Position numbers and translations under genes: made by a program. A model generated the notes under the pieces. The model was not told the DNA's origin and did not search any database. It saw nothing but the letters and a program-made list of their open reading frames with translations. From NCBI RefSeq assembly GCF_003086795.1, contig NZ_CP026003.1:385455-449454 (forward strand): 64,000 nucleotides of DNA, read 5' to 3'. This document shows, one piece after another, positions 25,559 to 34,263 of the stretch (positions are counted from its first letter, which is position 1; each line of letters begins with the position of its first letter). This DNA is from Stenotrophomonas sp. SAU14A_NAIMI4_5 (GTDB taxonomy: Bacteria > Pseudomonadota > Gammaproteobacteria > Xanthomonadales > Xanthomonadaceae).

Positions 25559-26992
25559 TCAGCGCATCACCAGCTGGCCCTGCTGCTGGCCATTGTTGCG
25601 CAGGATGCGCAGCACCAGGTTGGCCGGGCGCTGCTGGAAGTTGGCACGCCAGCTGGCCAGGTCGGCGAATTCGCCCACCGTGGCCTCGCTGATGATGTCG
25701 CCCTGCTGCAGGCCGTTGCTGGCCGCGCGGCTGCCGCGCTTGACCTCGCTGACCAGCACGCCGCCCACGCCGGACTGGCGCAGCGACTCGGGCAGGTCGG
25801 TGAAGGTGGCGCCGGTCAGGCGCGGGTCCAGGCTGTCGCCGGTCACCGAGCGTGCCTGTTCCTTCAGCGTGGCCTTGACCTGCACCGCCTTGCCTTCGCG
25901 GCGCACATCCAGCGCCAGCACGCTGCCGACCGCCGCCAGGCCTTCGACGTTGTGCAGGGCTTCGGCGCTGTCCACGCGCTGGCCGTTGGCCGACACCACC
26001 ACGTCGCCCGGCTTCAGCCCGGCGGCAGCGGCGGCCGAACCGGCCAGCACGCGGGTGATCAGCGCACCGCGCGTTTCACCCAGGCCCAGACCCTGGGCGA
26101 TCTGTGCGCTCAGGTTCTGCGCTTCCACGCCCAGCGTGCCGCGCACCACCACGCCATGCTTGACCAGCTGGTCGACCACGCTGCGCGCCAGGTTGGAAGG
26201 GATGGCCAGGCCCAGACCGATGTTGCCGGCCATGCTGCCCTGCGGATTGAAGCTGGCGGTATTGATGCCGACCAGCTGGCCCTGCAGGTTGACCAGCGCG
26301 CCGCCGGAATTGCCCGGGTTGATCGACGCATCGGTCTGGATGAAGTTCTGGTAGCCGAGGCCGCGGATGCCGGTGCGGCCCACCGCCGAGACGATGCCCG
26401 AGGTCACCGTCTGGCTGAAACCGAACGGGTTGCCGATGGCCACGACGAAGTCGCCCACCCGCAGCTGGTCACTGTTGCCGAGCTTGATGTCGGTGAGGTT
26501 CTGCGCCGGGATGCGGATCAGGGCGATGTCGGTATCGCGGTCCGAACCGAGGAACTCGGCCTTCACCGTGCGCCCGTCGGCCAGGGTCACCTGCACGTCG
26601 TCGGCGTTGTCGATGACGTGGTGGTTGGTCAGCACCAGGCCTTCGCTGGCGTCGATGATGACGCCCGAACCGAGCGATTCATTGATGCGTTCCTGCGGCA
26701 CATCGGGGAACAGGCGGCGGAAGAACGGGTCGTTGAAGAACGGATTGCGGACCCGCACCACCTGCTTGGTGTTGACGCTGACCACGGCCGGCATGGCCTT
26801 TTCCAGCATCGGTGCCAGCGACGGCACGGCTTGCCCGGCCACTGCCGCCGGCAACGCGGCACTGGTCGGCAGCGCGGCGGGCAGCGGCGCCGCATCGGCG
26901 CGGTTGTCCAGATGGGCGTTGATGCCGGTGGCGACGAAGCCGCCAAAGGCAGCAGCGATTGCGAGCGTGAGCAGGGTGGGAAGCGGTCGCAT
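25559..26992 (-). CDS. DegP/DegQ-type periplasmic serine protease
   Basis: Do-family endopeptidase and chaperone of 477 residues in the periplasm. An N-terminal hydrophobic segment (about 5-23) serves as signal or anchor. The trypsin-like domain carries H125 (LTNHHVI), D155 (DTDIALIR) and S229 (NPGNSGGAL). Two PDZ domains follow at about 265-360 and 385-475. It degrades misfolded envelope proteins and usually responds to sigma-E stress; I could not identify a sigma-E promoter. ATG at 26992 is chosen because the signal segment begins there. It has no co-transcribed neighbour. Confidence 0.92.
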   Translation of the reverse strand: MRPLPTLLTLAIAAAFGGFVATGINAHLDNRADAAPLPAALPTSAALPAAVAGQAVPSLAPMLEKAMPAVVSVNTKQVVRVRNPFFNDPFFRRLFPDVPQERINESLGSGVIIDASEGLVLTNHHVIDNADDVQVTLADGRTVKAEFLGSDRDTDIALIRIPAQNLTDIKLGNSDQLRVGDFVVAIGNPFGFSQTVTSGIVSAVGRTGIRGLGYQNFIQTDASINPGNSGGALVNLQGQLVGINTASFNPQGSMAGNIGLGLAIPSNLARSVVDQLVKHGVVVRGTLGVEAQNLSAQIAQGLGLGETRGALITRVLAGSAAAAAGLKPGDVVVSANGQRVDSAEALHNVEGLAAVGSVLALDVRREGKAVQVKATLKEQARSVTGDSLDPRLTGATFTDLPESLRQSGVGGVLVSEVKRGSRAASNGLQQGDIISEATVGEFADLASWRANFQQRPANLVLRILRNNGQQQGQLVMR

Positions 26993-26999
26993 GGGAGTT

Positions 27000-27438
27000 G
27001 GTTCGCTGGCGGTGAGTGGGGCCGTAGGCCTATACGGTAGAACAAGCTGAATGAGTGTGTCGCGGTCCGGATAAATGGCCCATGAAAAAAAGCCGGCTCG
27101 CGATGCGCATGTCGACCCTGCAGGCGTGCCTCCGCCGCGTGCCGACGCGTTCCGATACTTGCGCAGTTGGGCGCATCCTGACGTTGCGATGGTGCCCGGC
27201 ACGCAGCTTGTTGGTCTGCGATGCGCAGAGGCCCGCAGGCGGAGCGCGAACGCACGCCCCTCATCGCGTAGCACTTAAAAAAAGGGGTTTTCTGAATGCA
27301 GCTCGGTCCGGCGCTGGTGTTCGCCTACACCAGGTCCGTCGCATCCGGTGCGATTGAATATGTGCGCCCCGTTCCACGATGGACAATGTCGGTATAGCAT
27401 CGCCCCGTTTTGACAATCCAGGCCCCCAGGAGGGCAAC
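27000..27438. other. intergenic region between degQ-like and histone-like genes
   Basis: A gap of 446 bases between two divergent genes. It holds no convincing gene: a frame of about 100 codons from 27055 has no ribosome site and an Arg/Cys-rich product. The right half is less GC-rich than its surroundings. A 7-bp hairpin (CTGGTGT / ACACCAG, 27314-27333) and an A7 run (27273-27279) are visible; no clear promoter could be fixed. Confidence 0.5.
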
Positions 27439-28341
27439 ATGAGCAACGGTAATGGTGTGTCGGTCGTGACCGACGCCGTCGAGAACGTTAAAGAAACCGC
27501 CGCCAACGTTGGCGAGACCATCGCCCACGCCGCCGAAGACGCCGTGAAGTCGGTCAAGAAGACCGTCAAGCGCGCCACCAAGGCTGCCGGTACCCGCGTT
27601 GCCAAGGCCAAGAAGGCCGTGGCCAAGGTCGAGAAGACCGTTGCCAAGAAGGCCGACAAGGCTGCCAAGTCGGTCGGCAAGACCGTCGCCAAGGCGAAGC
27701 AGAAGCTGGAAGCAGCCAAGAAGAACGCCAAGGCCGAAGCCGCTGCCCTGAAGAAGGAAGTGGCCAAGAAGAAGGCTGCTGCCGGCAAGGCCGTGACCAA
27801 GAAGGCCGCTGCGGCCAAGAAGACCACCAAGGCCGCCACCAAGGCTGCCGGCAAGAAGGTCGCCACCGTGAAGAAGGCCGCCACCAAGAAGGCTGCCGTC
27901 GCCAAGAAGACCGTTGCCAAGAAGACCGCGGCCGCCAAGAAGGTTGTCGGCAAGAAGGTCGCCACCGCCAAGAAGGCCGTGGCCAAGAAGACCGTCGCCG
28001 CCAAGAAGGTCGCCGGCAAGAAGGCCGTGGCTGCGAAGAAGGTTGTCGGCAAGAAGGTTGCCGCCACCAAGAAGGTCGCCACCAAGAAGACCGCCGCTGC
28101 CAAGAAGGTCGTCGGCAAGAAGGTTGCAGCCACCAAGAAGGTTGCCACCAAGAAGACCGCTGCTGCCAAGAAGGTTGTCGGCAAGAAGGTCGCCGTCGCC
28201 AAGAAGGCCGTGGCCAAGAAGGCTGCGCCGCTGAAGAAGGTTGCCGCCAAGAAGGCCCCGGCCAAGAAGGTCGTCGCCAAGAAGGCCGCTGCCAAGAAGG
28301 CTCCGGCCAAGGCCGTGCGCAAGGTCGCCAAGCGCAAGTAA
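27439..28341 (+). CDS. histone H1-like Lys/Ala repeat protein
   Basis: Protein of 300 residues, extremely rich in Lys, Ala and Val. The first 35 residues are acidic and amphipathic (VTDAVENVKETAANVGETIA); the rest is made of KKAVAKK/KKVVGKK-type units. Between about residues 200 and 250 a unit of 22 residues beginning VVGKKVAATKK is repeated, and the DNA there (about 28041-28190) is a 66-base repeat. Such tails resemble AlgP of Pseudomonas and histone H1-like bacterial proteins that coat DNA; the acidic front end is unusual for them. ATG at 27439 follows AGGAGG closely and is well supported. A terminator follows. The opposite strand has a long low-complexity frame, which is an artefact of the repeats. 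Confidence 0.85.
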   Translation: MSNGNGVSVVTDAVENVKETAANVGETIAHAAEDAVKSVKKTVKRATKAAGTRVAKAKKAVAKVEKTVAKKADKAAKSVGKTVAKAKQKLEAAKKNAKAEAAALKKEVAKKKAAAGKAVTKKAAAAKKTTKAATKAAGKKVATVKKAATKKAAVAKKTVAKKTAAAKKVVGKKVATAKKAVAKKTVAAKKVAGKKAVAAKKVVGKKVAATKKVATKKTAAAKKVVGKKVAATKKVATKKTAAAKKVVGKKVAVAKKAVAKKAAPLKKVAAKKAPAKKVVAKKAAAKKAPAKAVRKVAKRK

Positions 28342-28356
28342 TCGCGCGGTGACAGA

Positions 28357-28389
28357 AGGCCCTTCCGCCCCCCGGGCGGGAGGGCCTTT
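28357..28389 (+). terminator. terminator of the histone-like gene
   Basis: Hairpin AGGCCCT-TCCGCCC / GGGCGG-GAGGGCCT with a short T run (TTTC), 16 bases after the stop codon. Confidence 0.8.
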
Positions 28390-28448
28390 CGCATTTCAGG
28401 GGCACGCTTTGCGGCAAGATGCAGGTTCCTCCCGCTGGAGCCCCGGGC

Positions 28449-29138
28449 ATGCGCGGTATCGATTTCAGTTCCTGGCAGGGCGTGCTCTCCACCCTGGCCG
28501 GCCTGGTCCTCATCACCCTGCTGGGCGTGGGCATCCGCCTGCTGGTGATGCAGACCCTGCAGCAGCGCCGCGAGCGCGAGAACCGGCAGATCAACGAACG
28601 CCTGCGCACGCTGATGGCGGCCTACAAGACCCTGGGCGGTTCGTTCACCGGTGAGCTGGGCGTGGACCCCACCCATCGCCGTGACCTGCGCCAGCGCGAA
28701 GCCGAACACGGCATCGTCGAGCCCGGCTCGGACCGCGCCCGGCGCATCCGCGATGCCGTGGAAGCGGCCCTGTCGGACATCCTCCTGCTGGGCACCGACC
28801 AACAGGTGCGCCTGGCGGCGCGCGCGGCCGAAGAACTGGCACAGGGCCGACCGGTGCACACCCACGAACTGGTGGTGTCGCTGCGTGACTTCGTGCGCGA
28901 AGCCCTCGACCTCGCACCCATCCCAAGCGATCTGCGCATTCCGCCGCAGGGGCCGACCCGGCCCGGTGGCAGCGGTGGTGGCAGCGGCAAGGCACGCAAC
29001 GACGGCGATGCCAAGGGCGGCCGCGGCGGCGGTGGTGGAGGGGGCATGGGCGGCGGCATGGGCGGCCTGGGCCTGGGTGCCGGCGCCGCGCTGGGCGCCG
29101 GCCATGCAGTGGGCAGTGAGGACACGGACGCGCGCTGA
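28449..29138 (+). CDS. membrane protein with Gly-rich tail
   Basis: Protein of about 229 residues, function not recognised. One helix near the start (about 12-34, LAGLVLITLLGVGIRLLVMQ) puts the rest in the cytosol or periplasm. A charged helical middle (about 35-165) is followed by a tail of about 65 residues made almost only of Gly, with Met and Ala (GGGGGGMGGGMGGLGLGAGAA). It resembles low-complexity tails that bind or assemble rather than catalyse. ATG at 28449 is preferred over 28419 because GGAG lies upstream and the helix starts soon after. Convergent with the DUF1428 gene. Confidence 0.7.
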   Translation: MRGIDFSSWQGVLSTLAGLVLITLLGVGIRLLVMQTLQQRRERENRQINERLRTLMAAYKTLGGSFTGELGVDPTHRRDLRQREAEHGIVEPGSDRARRIRDAVEAALSDILLLGTDQQVRLAARAAEELAQGRPVHTHELVVSLRDFVREALDLAPIPSDLRIPPQGPTRPGGSGGGSGKARNDGDAKGGRGGGGGGGMGGGMGGLGLGAGAALGAGHAVGSEDTDAR

Positions 29139-29168
29139 GCGCGCGCGCCCGGCCCGGGCCATCGGTAC

Positions 29169-29528
29169 TCAGGCGGTCAGTTCGTAGATCGGAACGAAGC
29201 CGCCGTAGATCATCCGCGCACCGTCGAACGGCATCGGATTCTGCGCCGGGTCCAGCCGCGGGTCTTCCATCATCTTCTTCATGCCGGCATCGCGGGTGGC
29301 CTTGTCCGGCCACTCGATCCACGAGAACACAACCGTTTCATCCGGCGTGGCCTTCACCGCACCGAAGAAGTCGGTGGTCTTGCCGTGCGGCACGTCATCA
29401 CCCCAGCACTCGACCACGCGCAGGGCGCCGTATTCGATGAACACCACGTCGCCGCTGCGCGCGTGGGCGAGGAATTTTTCCTTGTTGGCAGTGGGCACCG
29501 CCAGGACGAAACCATCGATGTAACTCAT
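29169..29528 (-). CDS. DUF1428 family protein
   Basis: Small cytosolic protein of 119 residues of the DUF1428 family (dimeric alpha-beta barrel, ABM-like). The start MSYIDGFVLAVPTANKEKF, the middle WGDDVPHGK and the ending MIYGGFVPIYEL are typical. No enzyme activity is established for the family. ATG at 29528 is the usual family start; upstream codons are not conserved-looking. It stands alone between convergent and tandem neighbours. Confidence 0.9.
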   Translation of the reverse strand: MSYIDGFVLAVPTANKEKFLAHARSGDVVFIEYGALRVVECWGDDVPHGKTTDFFGAVKATPDETVVFSWIEWPDKATRDAGMKKMMEDPRLDPAQNPMPFDGARMIYGGFVPIYELTA

Positions 29529-29620
29529 CGCTTGCCTCCGAAGTGGGCCGTGCCACATGCACGGCCTTCAATGACCCGACGAACCGGCGTGGGGGAAATC
29601 GACAACGGGACCGTACCCGT

Positions 29621-32026
29621 TCAGCGTGGGCCACCGGGCAGTGGGCTCAGCATTGTGTCCGGCGGCTGCTGACCCATCAGGTGGCGCACGAAGTAGTCCC
29701 ACATGCGGTGCGTGTACGTGGCGTCATTGCGGAACAGTTCGTGGTCCTGGCGCGCCAGGTACAGCAGGTCGTAGTCCCGCTGGGCCTGGTTCAATGCCGC
29801 TGCCAGCTGCAGGGTCAGCGCGGGTGGCGCGTTCTCGTCCAGCTCGCCATACACCAGCAGCAGGTGGCCGCGCAGGTTGCCGGCCAGCGCTGCATTGTCG
29901 AGCCCGGCAAAGGGGGCCGGCAGCCCATCGTCGAGGGTGGCAGGCGGCAGCACGCCACCGAACAACCGGTCCATGCCATGAATGGCGCCGCCATACATGC
30001 CCTGGAAACGGTGGCTGCCTGCCGAAGCCACGCCTACCTTGTAGAACGCGGGGTAGCGCAGCAGGGCGCGCGCCGCGCTGTAACCCCCGAATGAATGCCC
30101 GTAGATGCCCACCCGCTGCAAGTCCATGCCCCGGTAACGTTGGCCCAGTTGCTGAAGTGCGGCCACGTGGTCGTCCAGCTGCACGTCGGCGCCATTCAGG
30201 AAGCTGCTGTCATGGAAGGCCTTGTCACGGCCTCCCGTGCCGCGGGCATCGATGCTGACTACAACAAACCCGAGCTCGGCCAGGCTTGCGCGGGAGACCG
30301 GATTCGCTGCCGATACTGCCTCGGCGTAGGTCACAGGTGCATTGCTGATGAAGGAGCCGCCGTACATCGCATCGATCACCGGGAAACGTCCGTCATCGCG
30401 GTAGCCAGGCGGCAGGTAAACCGTGGCGAATACCGGCGTGCGGCCATCGGCGGCCAGCAGCCGTTCGCGGCGGGGCGGGCGCCAGCCCGCTGCGACGACG
30501 GCCCGGGTATCGGCTTCTTCCAGCACCATCACTTCGCGGCCGCCATCACTGGCGCGCAGCACCGTGCGTGGCGGTTGTCCAAGGCTGGAAACGGTATCGA
30601 CCAGATAGTCGCCGCGTGGTGACAGTGCCTGTGGAGGGCGCCCCCCAAACAGTGCGCCGGTTCCGGCGTCGGCTTGATGGTCCATCCCATCGGCGGCCAC
30701 GGGCTGGATCACACCGTCCCGCAGTGATGCGCGGTAGAGGCTACGAACGTAGGGATCGCCGGATTCGACGCCTCCCGCGCTGAAGTAGGCCCATCCACCG
30801 CGGGTGTCCACGCCCAGCAGATCACGCACGACCCAAGGGCCGCGCGTCAGCTGGCGCATCACTTTGCCATCGGAGAGCCGTACCCGGTACAGGTGGCCCT
30901 GGCCATCGCGCTGTGAGAACCATACCGCGGCGTCCTGGCCGGGCAGGATTGCTACGGCGGCCCGGTTGTACGCGTACACATTGAGCTGCAAGCGGGTATC
31001 GCTGGCTTCCTCGAGCACCGTACGCAGCGCGCCAGTTGCGGCATTGATTTCCACCAGCCGCAGCCTGCGTGGCACACCGGCGTGCACGATCGCGGCATAC
31101 AGCCGGTCGCCGTCCCAGCCAAGCACGCCGGCTTCGCCCAAAGTATTCCAGCCGTCGGGCAGCGCGATGTCATGCTGCGTCCCGCGGTGGGTATCGACCA
31201 CGTACAGGCTGTCGCGCACCTGCTGCGCATCCGCCAGCAGGCCCAGCTTCACTGTGTGCACGCGTGGCCGCGCGCTGTCGACCGGCGTGCTTTCCAGATA
31301 CGGGTAATCCAGCAGCGCGCGTTCGTCGTAGCGGATACCGGCGATGTATCGCCCATCCGCTGACCAGCTGGTGGCGAACGGTCGCGCAGGAAGCGAACCG
31401 TGCCGGCGTGGAATGCCACGCAGGCTGAAATCGGGCAGCACACCGTAGCCATGACTGGCCACTCCCCCCTGGGTCAATGCGCGTGCAGCCGAACCACGAC
31501 GCTGCAGCCACAGGTTGTTGTCGCGCACCTGCAGCCAGGCATCGCCTGCCGGCGAGGGGAGGGCATCAGGCGGTGCCCCTGCTTCTTCCATTCGCGCGCA
31601 CTGCCACCGTGGCCACTGGCAGGTGATGGCCGCATCGTTGCTGCGTAGTTGCAGGCGCAGCCCTTCCGCCTCCGCCTGTATGCCAACCACGCGCAGCTGC
31701 GGGCCGCTGGTACCCAGGGGTTCCAGTGCACGATCCAGCGTGGCCGGTTCGAACATGATGTCCCGCGTACCCCGTTCCGGGTCGACCAGTACCACCTGAC
31801 GCCGGCCGTGTGCATCCTCGCGTTCGTACCAGAGGCGGCCATCGGCCAGCCAGTTCGGCACGATCGTGGCGTTGCGCAGTGCCTTGCGCAGATGGCTGTC
31901 ATGCACGCGTTCGGCGCGCTGATAGTCAGCGGCCTCCAACGACTGTGCCGATGCGGGCGGGAAGCATGCTGCGCATGCGAGCACAGCGGCATGCATGCCC
32001 GAAGCCAGGGTACGGGTGATGTGCAA
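29621..32026 (-). CDS. secreted S9 family prolyl oligopeptidase-like enzyme
   Basis: Serine peptidase of 801 residues. A signal peptide (ending PPASA) leads into a beta-propeller-like region (about 30-520) and a C-terminal alpha/beta-hydrolase domain (about 560-795). The nucleophile is S645 in GIYGHSFGGY; the Asp in YGELDENAPP and the His in ARQDHELFRN complete the triad. It should cleave short peptides in the periplasm or outside. The start codon is TTG at 32026, supported by a perfect AGGAGG four to five bases upstream; a later ATG (31996) would destroy the signal peptide start. The region upstream is shared with the divergent ax21 gene. Confidence 0.9.
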   Translation of the reverse strand: MHITRTLASGMHAAVLACAACFPPASAQSLEAADYQRAERVHDSHLRKALRNATIVPNWLADGRLWYEREDAHGRRQVVLVDPERGTRDIMFEPATLDRALEPLGTSGPQLRVVGIQAEAEGLRLQLRSNDAAITCQWPRWQCARMEEAGAPPDALPSPAGDAWLQVRDNNLWLQRRGSAARALTQGGVASHGYGVLPDFSLRGIPRRHGSLPARPFATSWSADGRYIAGIRYDERALLDYPYLESTPVDSARPRVHTVKLGLLADAQQVRDSLYVVDTHRGTQHDIALPDGWNTLGEAGVLGWDGDRLYAAIVHAGVPRRLRLVEINAATGALRTVLEEASDTRLQLNVYAYNRAAVAILPGQDAAVWFSQRDGQGHLYRVRLSDGKVMRQLTRGPWVVRDLLGVDTRGGWAYFSAGGVESGDPYVRSLYRASLRDGVIQPVAADGMDHQADAGTGALFGGRPPQALSPRGDYLVDTVSSLGQPPRTVLRASDGGREVMVLEEADTRAVVAAGWRPPRRERLLAADGRTPVFATVYLPPGYRDDGRFPVIDAMYGGSFISNAPVTYAEAVSAANPVSRASLAELGFVVVSIDARGTGGRDKAFHDSSFLNGADVQLDDHVAALQQLGQRYRGMDLQRVGIYGHSFGGYSAARALLRYPAFYKVGVASAGSHRFQGMYGGAIHGMDRLFGGVLPPATLDDGLPAPFAGLDNAALAGNLRGHLLLVYGELDENAPPALTLQLAAALNQAQRDYDLLYLARQDHELFRNDATYTHRMWDYFVRHLMGQQPPDTMLSPLPGGPR

Positions 32027-32149
32027 GGCAACCTCCTGTTGCAGATGGTGTCGGTATCCATAGGCACGCGCACCGCGCGCGTATGCCTGAAAGTGCCTGA
32101 ATCAAGCCAAAAAATTCAGCAATGCGAAGGTCGCTGTTTTCAGGGAAGG

Positions 32150-32177
32150 TTGTGGCGAATAACGGAGAATTTACATT
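32150..32177 (+). promoter_or_regulatory. possible ax21 promoter
   Basis: TTGTGG (32150-32155), 16 bases, TACATT (32172-32177), in an AT-rich stretch 60 bases before the ax21 start. The match to sigma-70 is moderate. Confidence 0.25.
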
Positions 32178-32236
32178 CCCGATGCGATGGCGCCCTGGCG
32201 CTGCTGCACAACATAAGAAAGTAAAGGTGTACCCCC

Positions 32237-32809
32237 ATGAAGAATTCGCTGATTGCCCTGGCGCTGGCCGCTGCCCTGCCGTTCACTGCCTCGGCCGCCG
32301 AGAACCTGTCCTACAACTACGCTGAAGCCGACTACGCCAAGACCGACGTTGATGGCGTCAAGGCCGACGGTTGGGGCGTCAAGGGTTCCTACGGCTTCCT
32401 GCCGAACTTCCATGCCTTCGGTGAGTACAGCCGCCAGGAAGTCGACCACACCAACATCAAGGTCGACCAGTGGAAGGTCGGTGCCGGCTACAACGTCGAA
32501 ATCGCACCGTCGAGCGACTTCGTTGCCCGCGTCGCTTACCAGAAGTTCGACCAGAAGCACGGCCTGGATCTCAACGGCTACAGCGCTGAAGCCGGTATCC
32601 GCACCGCCTTCGGTCCGCACGCCGAAGTCTACGGCCTGGTCGGTTACGAAGATTATTCGAAGAAGCACGGCGTGGATCTGGACGGCCAGTGGTACGGCCG
32701 CCTGGGTGGCCAGGTCAAGCTCAACCAGAACTGGGGCCTGAACGGCGAGCTGAAGATGAACCGCCACGGCGACAAGGAATACACCGTCGGCCCGCGCTTC
32801 AGCTGGTAA
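32237..32809 (+). CDS. ax21: Ax21 outer-membrane protein
   Basis: Outer-membrane beta-barrel protein of 190 residues with a signal peptide ending PFTASA. The mature start AENLSYNYAEADYAKTD is the Ax21 hallmark seen in Xanthomonas and Stenotrophomonas. Alternating hydrophobic strands and the final aromatic residue (GPRFSW) fit an eight-stranded barrel. Ax21 is carried in outer-membrane vesicles; early reports of a secreted peptide signal have been contested. AAAGGTG upstream of the ATG serves as ribosome site. Monocistronic, with a terminator after it and a divergent S9 peptidase. Confidence 0.95.
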   Translation: MKNSLIALALAAALPFTASAAENLSYNYAEADYAKTDVDGVKADGWGVKGSYGFLPNFHAFGEYSRQEVDHTNIKVDQWKVGAGYNVEIAPSSDFVARVAYQKFDQKHGLDLNGYSAEAGIRTAFGPHAEVYGLVGYEDYSKKHGVDLDGQWYGRLGGQVKLNQNWGLNGELKMNRHGDKEYTVGPRFSW

Positions 32810-32847
32810 ACCACAGCGCAGCGCGTCCGCGCGCTGCATGTGCATCG

Positions 32848-32872
32848 ACAGGCCCGGCATTGCCGGGCCTGT
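32848..32872 (+). terminator. terminator of ax21
   Basis: Hairpin ACAGGCCCGGCA / TGCCGGGCCTGT folding around TT (32848-32872), followed by TGCG rather than a long T run. Confidence 0.7.
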
Positions 32873-32999
32873 TGCGTTCTGACAAACCGGAACGCAGGGT
32901 GACTGCGCAGGATGTCGTTTGCTGCATTGCAATAAATTGGATTCCGCTGCTGCCAGAGCAGTCCCAGGATGACAGTCCTGTCCAACAGGGCTTGTCGAG

Positions 33000-33677
33000 A
33001 TGCCACCTGCGCTTTCTCCCCTGCTTCCCGATCGGCCGCGCCGGCTGGCGTTGCTGGATCCGCATCCGGTCCTGCGGTTGGGCCTGGAAGTGCTCTTGAA
33101 CCAGCACAGCGGCGTGCAGGTCTGTGCCAGCTTCGCCGACGAAGCGCCCCTGCTCGTGCTGCTGCAGCAAGACCCGCACGCGGTGGATCTGCTGGTGATC
33201 GATGCGTTGCCGCTGGGTGATCTTGGCGACGGCCTGGCCCTGCTGCGCGAACTGACGCAGCGCTGGCCGCGCCTGCCGGTGCTGGTGCTGTCGGCCCACT
33301 GCAATGCCAGTACGGTAGCCACAGCGATGCAGGCCGGTGCGCGCGGCTTCCTGTCCAAGGCGACGTCGCCGGACATGCTGCTGCGCGCGCTGGATACGGT
33401 GTCCCGCGGTGGCCGCTTCGTGCCGCCGGAACTGCGCACGCAGCTCAACCGTTCGCGCACGCGGCGCACCCCGGCGCTGGCGCTGACGCCGCTCAGCCGG
33501 CGTGAACGCGAAGTCCTGCGGCTGGTGCTGCAGGGCTGCAGCACCGGTGAAGTGGCGCGCCGCTTCCAGCGCTCGGCGAGCACCATCAGCACGCAGAAGA
33601 AAGCCGCCTACCAGAAGCTGGGCATCCACAGCGATGGCGAGCTGTTCCGCATCCGCCATCTGCTTGAGTGCGGGTGA
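33000..33677 (+). CDS. orphan LuxR-type response regulator
   Basis: Regulator of 225 residues, a receiver domain (about 15-135) with a LuxR helix-turn-helix (about 158-218, LSRREREVLRLVLQG then STISTQKKAAYQKLGI). The likely phospho-acceptor is the Asp in LLVIDALPLGD and the Lys in GFLSKATS is present. The acidic pair near the start, usually DD, reads LLDPHP: only one Asp remains, so magnesium binding and phosphorylation may be weak. No kinase gene adjoins. The HTH is of the RcsB/BvgA sort, like the second orphan at 42711. Target genes are unknown; ax21 is the nearest upstream gene. Confidence 0.85.
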   Translation: MPPALSPLLPDRPRRLALLDPHPVLRLGLEVLLNQHSGVQVCASFADEAPLLVLLQQDPHAVDLLVIDALPLGDLGDGLALLRELTQRWPRLPVLVLSAHCNASTVATAMQAGARGFLSKATSPDMLLRALDTVSRGGRFVPPELRTQLNRSRTRRTPALALTPLSRREREVLRLVLQGCSTGEVARRFQRSASTISTQKKAAYQKLGIHSDGELFRIRHLLECG

Positions 33678-33686
33678 CGCAGGGGT

Positions 33687-34076
33687 TTACTCGCCCTGGT
33701 ACTGCTTCTCTTCCACCAGCGCCGAGCCGGCCACGCGGTTGATCTCGTTCTTCACCACGATGCGCTCGCCATTGGTGCCGTAGACGCCGCGCGCCAGCTG
33801 GATGAACGCATCATCGAAGACCTGGGCTGCTTCCTTGTCGCGCAGCTGGTCCTGGATGTCCCACATGCGTTCGTTGATGGCCTTGAGCTGGGTGCGCAGC
33901 GCGCCAAGCGCCGGCTGCGCCTGCAGCTGCTGCTGCAGCAACGGCAGCAGGCCGTCCAGTTCGGTGCGTACGTTGGCCAGCTTGGCGGCATCGTCGATGC
34001 GCTCGGCCTTGATCTCGAGGATGGTGATCTTGTCGATCAGCTCGCCGATCGATACCGGGGTCAGGATGGCGTCCAC
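33687..34076 (-). CDS. DUF6165-like protein
   Basis: Small cytosolic protein of 129 residues. The start ILTPVSIGELIDKITILEIK and the following KxxRI, WDIQDQLRDKE match what I recall of the DUF6165 family, mostly helical, function unknown, often near lipopolysaccharide genes. No such gene is nearby here. ATG at 34076 is the first codon of the conserved part. Convergent with the response regulator. Confidence 0.75.
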   Translation of the reverse strand: MDAILTPVSIGELIDKITILEIKAERIDDAAKLANVRTELDGLLPLLQQQLQAQPALGALRTQLKAINERMWDIQDQLRDKEAAQVFDDAFIQLARGVYGTNGERIVVKNEINRVAGSALVEEKQYQGE

Positions 34077-34263
34077 GCAGGGCTCCTTTTAACAGGGCGC
34101 CATGATACCCCGGCAACCGTCGAGCCCCTTCGCTTTCGTCGAGCCCGTGCGCTTTACGTCGAATTTGCGCGAACCCTGGCGCTGCGCCATCGATCCGTTA
34201 CGGTCCCGGCGCCGACACTGCCGTCCCGGCGGCACGACCGCCTTCGACGAGGAATACCACGCA

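Noticed and set aside
27055..27357. Frame of about 100 codons between the degQ-like and histone-like genes
   Set aside because: No ribosome site, Arg/Cys-rich product with no recognisable fold.
27261..29162. Long minus-strand frame of over 600 codons rich in Phe, Leu, Ala and Thr
   Set aside because: It is the mirror of the AAG/GCC-rich codons of the histone-like gene; it also runs through a terminator and the next gene, has no ribosome site, and its product is low-complexity.
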